Position numbers and translations under genes: made by a program. Under the pieces are notes generated by a model. That model saw only the letters and a list, made by a program, of their open reading frames with translations. It ran no database searches and was not told where the DNA came from. From Candidula unifasciata (Eukaryota > Mollusca > Gastropoda > Stylommatophora > Geomitridae), in contig CAJHNH020002462.1 of the NCBI GenBank assembly GCA_905116865.2, positions 1 through 64,000 of the forward strand: 64,000 nt of DNA. Direction: 5' to 3'. Positions 58,735 to 64,000 of this stretch are shown here, one piece after another. Numbering within the stretch: position 1 is the stretch's first letter; the number at the start of each line of letters is the position of its first letter.

Positions 58735-58972
58735 AAGTTAGTTGCGTATCCCTCACAGGACATCGCAGAACTAGCCCCAGCCTTTTGTTGCTATTAGTGA
58801 TTTTACTATGAAATTTTTACCTTCAGCAGTGTGCCACTGCTACTGAATGGTCCTTTTTTTAAAATACCAAAGCGATCTGTTGCCAATCGCCCGCAGCTGG
58901 ATTAGAACTGTGGATCTTGGTTGTTTAAACAGCGTTCGCAACGACTAAGCCACAGACGTTGACCTCGCTTTG
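58735..58972 (-). repeat. SINE family B, reversed
   Basis: AGTTGCGTATCCCTCACAGG tail, CGATCTGTTGCCAATCGCCC, and the head end CGTTCGCAACGACTAAGCCA. Confidence 0.82.
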
Positions 58973-58999
58973 TGTATCGTACAGTCTACTCGTATAGGA

Positions 59000-59600
59000 A
59001 GTACCTCAGAGATTTATACTGAGTTTATTGATAGCTGTGATTCTGAATAAAATCTAAGTTACTGTAATTGTAGTCCTCTCATTCAAGGGCGCCTCAGCTT
59101 GAAGGCTCGGTCACCGTTAGCGACAAAAGAATGGGGCTGGGTGTCTCAGGCCTCTCTTCCCTAAAAAAAAGTTGCTATAGGTGTACAGCACCCCCCACCC
59201 CCTTTCCCCCTCCCCAATCACTGAATCCTTTATATGATGGCTCTATTTAAATATGTATTTATATATTTCATATTATTTCAAATGTTTTTTTTTTTTTTTA
59301 GTTACTTGTCATGCACCACCTTATAATAGTATTATTATAATGTTTATTATTATTATTATTATTACAACTCACCTAAAACGAGATATAGGTCCTTGAACCC
59401 CAAACCCAAGAAAATGTATTAGGTAACTGATATCTGCAGATGCGTGCGTCTACGCACACACACACACGCGCATACACACACACAAAGGTTTTTTTTCTTT
59501 GTGTCTGAGCACTTGCTGCCATCTTTGGAGTAAGTTTTTATGCTAGCAGTCTCTAAATACTGATGAGTGACGATGAAATAAAGTAGCAATATTTTGAAGA
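59000..59600. other. A+T-rich flank with simple repeats
   Basis: (TTA)n lies at 59342-59366 and CACACA/CGCG repeats at 59455-59485. No gene. Confidence 0.7.
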
Positions 59601-59934
59601 TTCTTCTTCTTTTCTTCGTTGATCCGAGGACGTACACGTGTCGAAAATGTTTACAACATGGTTGCGATATTTGCACAAGTATAATTACTGCAGTTCCTGC
59701 AATAACAGCTCTTCACTTCTGTTTCTGTCTTAAAATGGCGATGTCTGCTTCTTTCGGTCCAGCGGGTCACTTGTACGTACTTTTAAGTTTCAGTGGTTTC
59801 GACTCTTCTTCTTCTTCACAAAATTGGACCCTGGAAGTCACCCGGGGAAACCCGCCGCTGAAAACTAATTTCCTACATCCTGAAACTTTTTTATTGACAT
59901 TGTTGCATCGAATTGTGTCGAGCATTCTTTATAA

Positions 59935-60304
59935 CAACAGAGATGTGGTTTCTGAGACGAACGTTACGAATACCTTGGACGCCCAGAGTAACTAACAACG
60001 ATTGCTTGAAAGAAACTAATGAAAGTAGATATCTATATACAACAATTAGAAAGAAACAAATACTGTTCTTTGGCCACATAATGAGAAGAGAGACATTAAA
60101 GAACCTTGTGACAGCTGGAAAGATTAGTGGAAATGGGGGTAGAGGCAGACCAAGAGAGATGATTCTGGATGGGCTTAAACGATGGCATGGAGGGATATCA
60201 TTAAGAGAGCTGTTACAGGCAACCAGGGATCGTAATCTGTGGAGACGCATGAGCGCCTGCACCAGTTGGCAGGACACATGATGATAATGAGGATGATGAT
60301 GATG
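59935..60304 (+). mobile_element. 5'-truncated LINE tail with probable target duplication
   Basis: An intact frame reads TEMWFLRRTLRIPWTPRVTN, LYTTIRKKQILFFGHIMRRE, TAGKISGNGGRGRPREMILD and LLQATRDRNLWRRMSACTSW to a stop. An (ATG)n tail follows. Flanks ATTCTTTATAA (59924-59934) and ATTCTCTATAA (60305-60315) look like a target duplication with one change. This is the cleanest tail in the window, so probably a young copy. Confidence 0.87.
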
Positions 60305-60315
60305 ATTCTCTATAA

Positions 60316-60945
60316 TCTAATCAGCCGTTATTACTGGTAAAATAGAGTTATTCAGTTCTGGTATTCTCAGTTCTACACGAATCAGCATTCGAGATATTTA
60401 ATGTTCATTTCACTGCATTTAGTTTTATTGATTTGTTTAATTGCATTATATCTCTCCTATTGTGTTTAAACACCTTCATATTTATTTTGTTTCATAATAT
60501 TACCCTTATGTTCCTATTGTTTCCTATTATGTATTTCTTTGTTTTGATTTTGACCTCGATTGCTTACCCGCTTTGTTGTGTTACTCGTTGAGTTTTCCAG
60601 TCACAGTTTGTGTTGTTTTAGTATTCCCTTGTTAAAGACTTTGATTGAAACGTTCTTCATTACACGTGTTATCTTTTCCTTATCTTCCATGAAATTTTTA
60701 AATCACATTTTGTGTTGTGGTGATTATAATTCTTTATAATATATATAGTGAGAACGGACTGTGAAATGTGTCATGATTTGAAACTAAAACCGTGTTTAAA
60801 AGCATCTCAGTGCTTTAAGTTGTTATCCCATATGGCCCAGACTCTCCCCACAGAACGCGTGAATGTTGCCTGCAGCATGACTTCCTTGCCTCCAGCAACA
60901 CTTCTCAGTGATCTCACGCGCTCGCAAACAGGATGACGAAATGCG
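60316..60945. other. No supported gene
   Basis: A weak trace of SINE family A (GTTATCCCATATGGCCCAGA) lies at 60823-60842. Confidence 0.45.
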
Positions 60946-60949
60946 AAAT

Positions 60950-61245
60950 AGGTTTTGAGGTTTTTGAGGTTTTAAACAACAATCAACATCATGGCACACG
61001 GGTAGTAACACACAAGTGCTCCGTTCTTCTTCTAACTCAAGCCTGAGTCTGAAGGCTTCAGGGAGTGCACGAACTCTGTTGCAACGGCGAGGATCCTGAA
61101 ATACTTTGTATAGATTTTTAACTCAAAATTTTGCCTGGGCAGCGTCGTTAGGCTACTCTTTCCGATTTCCAGCTGCCTAGGGATTTCTTTACGTACACAA
61201 CAATGCACACGAGTGTTCGATCTCACTTCCCAGTTATAAAGCAAG
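60950..61245 (-). repeat. SINE family C, truncated
   Basis: AACAATCAACATCATGGCAC, GTGCTCCGTTCTTCTTCTAA, GAGGATCCTGAAATACTTTG and GCCTGGGCAGCGTCGTTAGG. The tRNA-like end has been lost where the LINE tail at 61255 begins. Confidence 0.82.
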
Positions 61246-61254
61246 TTCCAGTGG

Positions 61255-61480
61255 ACCAAGATGTGAAGAAAAGACGCTGGCATTGGATAGGACACACTTG
61301 AGAAAACCTGAGAACAATATAATTAAATTGTTGTTGCACTGGAACCCACAGGGACATCGAAATAATGTAAGGCCTTGAAAAAAAAATGGGTGTGGCATGG
61401 AAAGAGCTGAATGCAATAGGGAAAGACAATACGACTTGGCGTGAGTTAGTTGAGGGTCTATGCCCAATTGGGAGATAGGA
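61255..61480 (+). pseudogene. LINE 3' ORF tail (a different lineage)
   Basis: Reads KKRRWHWIGHTL, RKPENNIIKLLLHWNPQGHR, then GVAWKELNAIGKDNTTWREL and VEGLCPI. (K)RRW.WIGHTLRKP...I...AL.WNPQGKR..GRP and W..L...A.DR..WR.LV.GLCP is a tail type distinct from the FGHVMRR tails. Confidence 0.8.
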
Positions 61481-61499
61481 AGCAGAATAAGAAGACTAG

Positions 61500-62085
61500 T
61501 TAGTCACCTTTTACGACATACATGTCTTGTGGGGGGGGGGGGCAGAGAGTCTCTTTCTATGTCTCATGACATATACAACATTTGTTATATATTTTTGCAT
61601 TTCAAGAACTCGCATTGCTCTAAACCCATTTCGAGTTGTATTTTTGCGGCATTCCCATAAGCGTTCCGTCCCCATCCTCAGCAGACAGCGAAGAATTCCG
61701 ATACTAATGGTGCCAGTAGCATTCTGACGAAACGTCTGTCTTGCCTTTCCTCTGAGCCTCGAGGATCTATAAGAACATCTCGTCACTCCCCCCCCTTCCC
61801 CCCCCCCTTTTTGCATCAGTCTCACCAGACTGTGGTGATCCATCTACTCCTCCGAACTGTACACGCTCTTCCACAAGGCACTAACTACGTCTGCCTTATC
61901 ATGTATCAGTATTCCACCAAGTTGTGCAGAGCCAGCCAGTCTGGCCGTCTGTTTATTTCCCAACACACCAGCGATAACAATGAAAGATCGATCAAAACGA
62001 AACATAGAATTTGTTATTTTTCCTTCATCATGTTTTCCATATTTTCCCTCTCCCATTTCCCAGTTAAAAAGGACGCACACTGACG
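61500..62085 (-). pseudogene. LINE RNase H domain and C terminus remnant
   Basis: The - strand reads FIVIAGVLGNKQTARLAGSA, QLGGILIHDKADVVSALW, DHHSLVRLMQKGG, and then GTISIGILRCLLRMGTERLW. AGV.GN(E)Q(AD)RLAGSA is the RNase H C-terminal block. The last part is the usual ...GT(V/I)S...LRWLL..GTE..W end. D is lost from the AD motif. Confidence 0.78.
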
Positions 62086-62223
62086 TGTAGCCGATGTGGT
62101 GTGGTGACGGACGCAGCTAGCCTTGAGTGGGTACCAGTACAGTTCTGGGAAGTAAAGGCGACCGGCATGAGGCTGATCATCTCACCCACCACGCTGCAAT
62201 TAGTCTCTAAGCCCAATAATTCT

Positions 62224-62320
62224 GGCTAGACCAGTGGTCGGCAAACTCATAAGTCAAAAGAGCCAAAAATCTGCAGCAGGACGACCGATTACAATTTTTT
62301 GAAAGCTATGTTTCCTTTTA
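62224..62320 (+). mobile_element. Possible hAT end fragment
   Basis: CAGTGGTCGGCAAACTCATA and then AGTCAAAAGAGCCAAAAATC, a start I associate with hAT non-autonomous elements. No matching right end or target duplication found. Confidence 0.45.
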
Positions 62321-62484
62321 AGAACTTGTCAAGAACAATGTCCGTCAGAGTAAAAACCGATTTTTTGCCGACTGTCTGAGGCCCACTCAGGTCGTTAAAG
62401 AGCTTACCACTTTTTTAGACTATTTGGTAGTCAGAAGTTGAATGTCCTCTTGGTTTTAAAAGTAAAAAGAGTAAGTCAAGGTCC

Positions 62485-62750
62485 CTTTTCTACGCCTTAG
62501 GCGCATTGGGATAGAGGGCTAGGCATTTGTTTTTATAGACCAATCGGCAGTTGGTGGGTGATGTGGTCAGCATCACGCCGGCCGCCTTTATTTTCCAGGA
62601 CTCCATCTGGTACCCACTCCAGGCTGGGTTAACATAGGAATCAAGGTGATTTTTTAGAAGGAAAAATAATCCCTCTTCGACAGGGCGCGAACCCTCGACC
62701 TTCCGATCCACAGGCTGGTGTCCAGCCACCAAAGCCACGGCGATTCCCTT
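62485..62750 (-). repeat. SINE family D with head type A
   Basis: CCTTAGGCGCATTGGGATAG, GGTGGGTGATGTGGTCAGCA and CCAGGCTGGG body. The - strand head is GGGAATCGCCGTGGCTTTGG with box B GGTCGAGGGTTCGCGCC. Confidence 0.85.
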
Positions 62751-63074
62751 TCGGCTGTATGGCCTTTTTTTTTTTTTTAAATAAAGTCATGGTTTTCAGG
62801 CCTAATAATGTTGAGGAGATTCGGGCATTACGTTGTTATACTTACAGAGGCGACAGTATTACTCTGTGTAGAGATGGCACAGAAATAAAATTGTTACTGC
62901 ATTCTGGTTACTTTTAGTTTAGCTTGGCCTTAAACTGTGTGCGTAAACGTTTTCCATCCTGAAGATAGCATTATTGTGCAACAGGAAATGATGCAAAGGT
63001 TTCCTACAGATTTAATTAAATTATTACGGTGCGATGGGCTCTAAATGTTCATTCTGAGTTCATCGTGCTGATGT

Positions 63075-63191
63075 ATGTGTGTGTGTGCGCGCGTTTGTGT
63101 GTGTGAGGCAAAGAGAGGGAGAGAAAGAGAGAGAGCGAGAGAGAAAGAAAGAGAGAGCGAGAGAGAGAGAGAGAGAGAGCGAGAGAGCGAG

Positions 63192-63256
<65 letters not shown>
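63075..63256 (+). repeat. (TG)n then (GA)n microsatellite
   Basis: TG-rich to 63104, then GA repeat to 63256 with GC breaks. Arg/Glu-repeat frames over it are artefacts. Confidence 0.97.
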
Positions 63257-63257
<1 letters not shown>

Positions 63258-64000
63258 CGTTGCAGACACAGGTTTAGGGATCATCATCATGTAGCAGGTC
63301 TTTTTCAGAACGTCACTCTCATCATGGTCTTCCTGAAAGAAACTCTGTCTCTCGCCTCGTGAACTTTCATATTCAAGGAGTCACATCCTGTCCCCATCTT
63401 CGTGCTGGTCAGCCCCCGCCCCTGCTTCCGGATTCTATGCCTTCTGTCATCCCCTCCCCCCCCCCCCACCCCAATTCCACCATGGCGCGTGAGGTGACCA
63501 AACAATTTCGGTTTCTGAGACAAGAAGCTGTTTATTAGCCATTCTTCCTTAATGTTCAGATCTGTTGAAATGTCAGTTTTTATTCTCTTCTTTGTCCATG
63601 AGAATCTTTCTATAGCATTTCAGCTAAAAGTCCCTATTTTCTTTCTTAAGAGATACAAAAGAGGTTAACTCATCACTGGGGTAATCACTAGTGCTTTAAA
63701 CCTTTGGAATAATTCCAATATTTCATTCATTTCCTAGAAATCCCACCTAAGAAGATATAGATGCTTATGTTGAGGTCACTGCAGATCAGGACTGGGGATC
63801 TTTTTTGCTACCAAAAGCCATATTCATATTTTTAACACCATTCCAGGGCCATACAAAATTATCATCTTAAAAATTAGCCTGTTGTTTGGTATACTTTTAA
63901 TTGTGGATGCCTTGTCAGGGTGCATCCACATTGTTTAAATGGCCTGATACGACCTGGCGTTTACAGCCATTTCTACATATCGCGGTAGAGTAAAGTAAAG
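63257..64000. other. No supported gene
   Basis: C-tract at 63455-63468. 63300-63540 weakly resembles the complement of a LINE tail (CATCATGTAGCAGGTCTTTT, the reverse of the KGPAT-(ATG)n end at 10210-10235). The rest is unassigned. Confidence 0.45.

Overview
The window is eukaryotic nuclear DNA, A+T-rich and mostly repeats. It most likely comes from a mollusc, probably a gastropod. That is an inference from the lophotrochozoan-type receptor, the tRNA-headed SINEs and the mix of mobile elements; no species can be named. There are no operons, ribosome-binding sites or CRISPR arrays.

One host gene is clearly readable. On the + strand, nine exons between 4851 and 29052 splice in frame into the C-terminal 306 residues of a class B (secretin-family) GPCR. 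It resembles the calcitonin/CGRP receptor group (CALCR/CALCRL and invertebrate DH31-type receptors). It runs from transmembrane segment 2 to the stop codon. Intron phases are consistent throughout and no in-frame stop was found. I could not find the exons for the hormone-binding ectodomain and TM1; they probably lie before position 1.

The introns and the 35 kb downstream are packed with mobile DNA: (i) 5'-truncated non-LTR retrotransposons, mostly 250-400 bp tails, plus one 1.5 kb reverse-transcriptase copy at 48965-50460 (- strand) and three RNase H-type remnants; (ii) at least six dispersed SINE-like families, some with tRNA-like heads, whose heads and bodies are reshuffled; (iii) DNA transposons: two hAT-type elements with exact 8-bp target duplications (29384-29738, SPIN-like; 54679-55573), a foldback element at 52312-53353 carrying telomere-like repeats in opposed orientation, two piggyBac-like MITEs flanked by TTAA, and a dead mariner; (iv) tandem repeats: an 82-bp satellite, an 11-bp minisatellite of about 1.4 kb, a (GTTA)n array of about 0.5 kb bordered by a 62-bp perfect palindrome, and several others.

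Layout: 1-4850 upstream/intron sequence with satellites; 4851-29052 receptor exons with repeat-filled introns; 29053-64000 3' flank with no supported host gene, made of nested mobile elements. Long open frames over 23.7-25.2, 26.3, 52.4-53.0 and 63.1 kb are translations of simple repeats, not genes.
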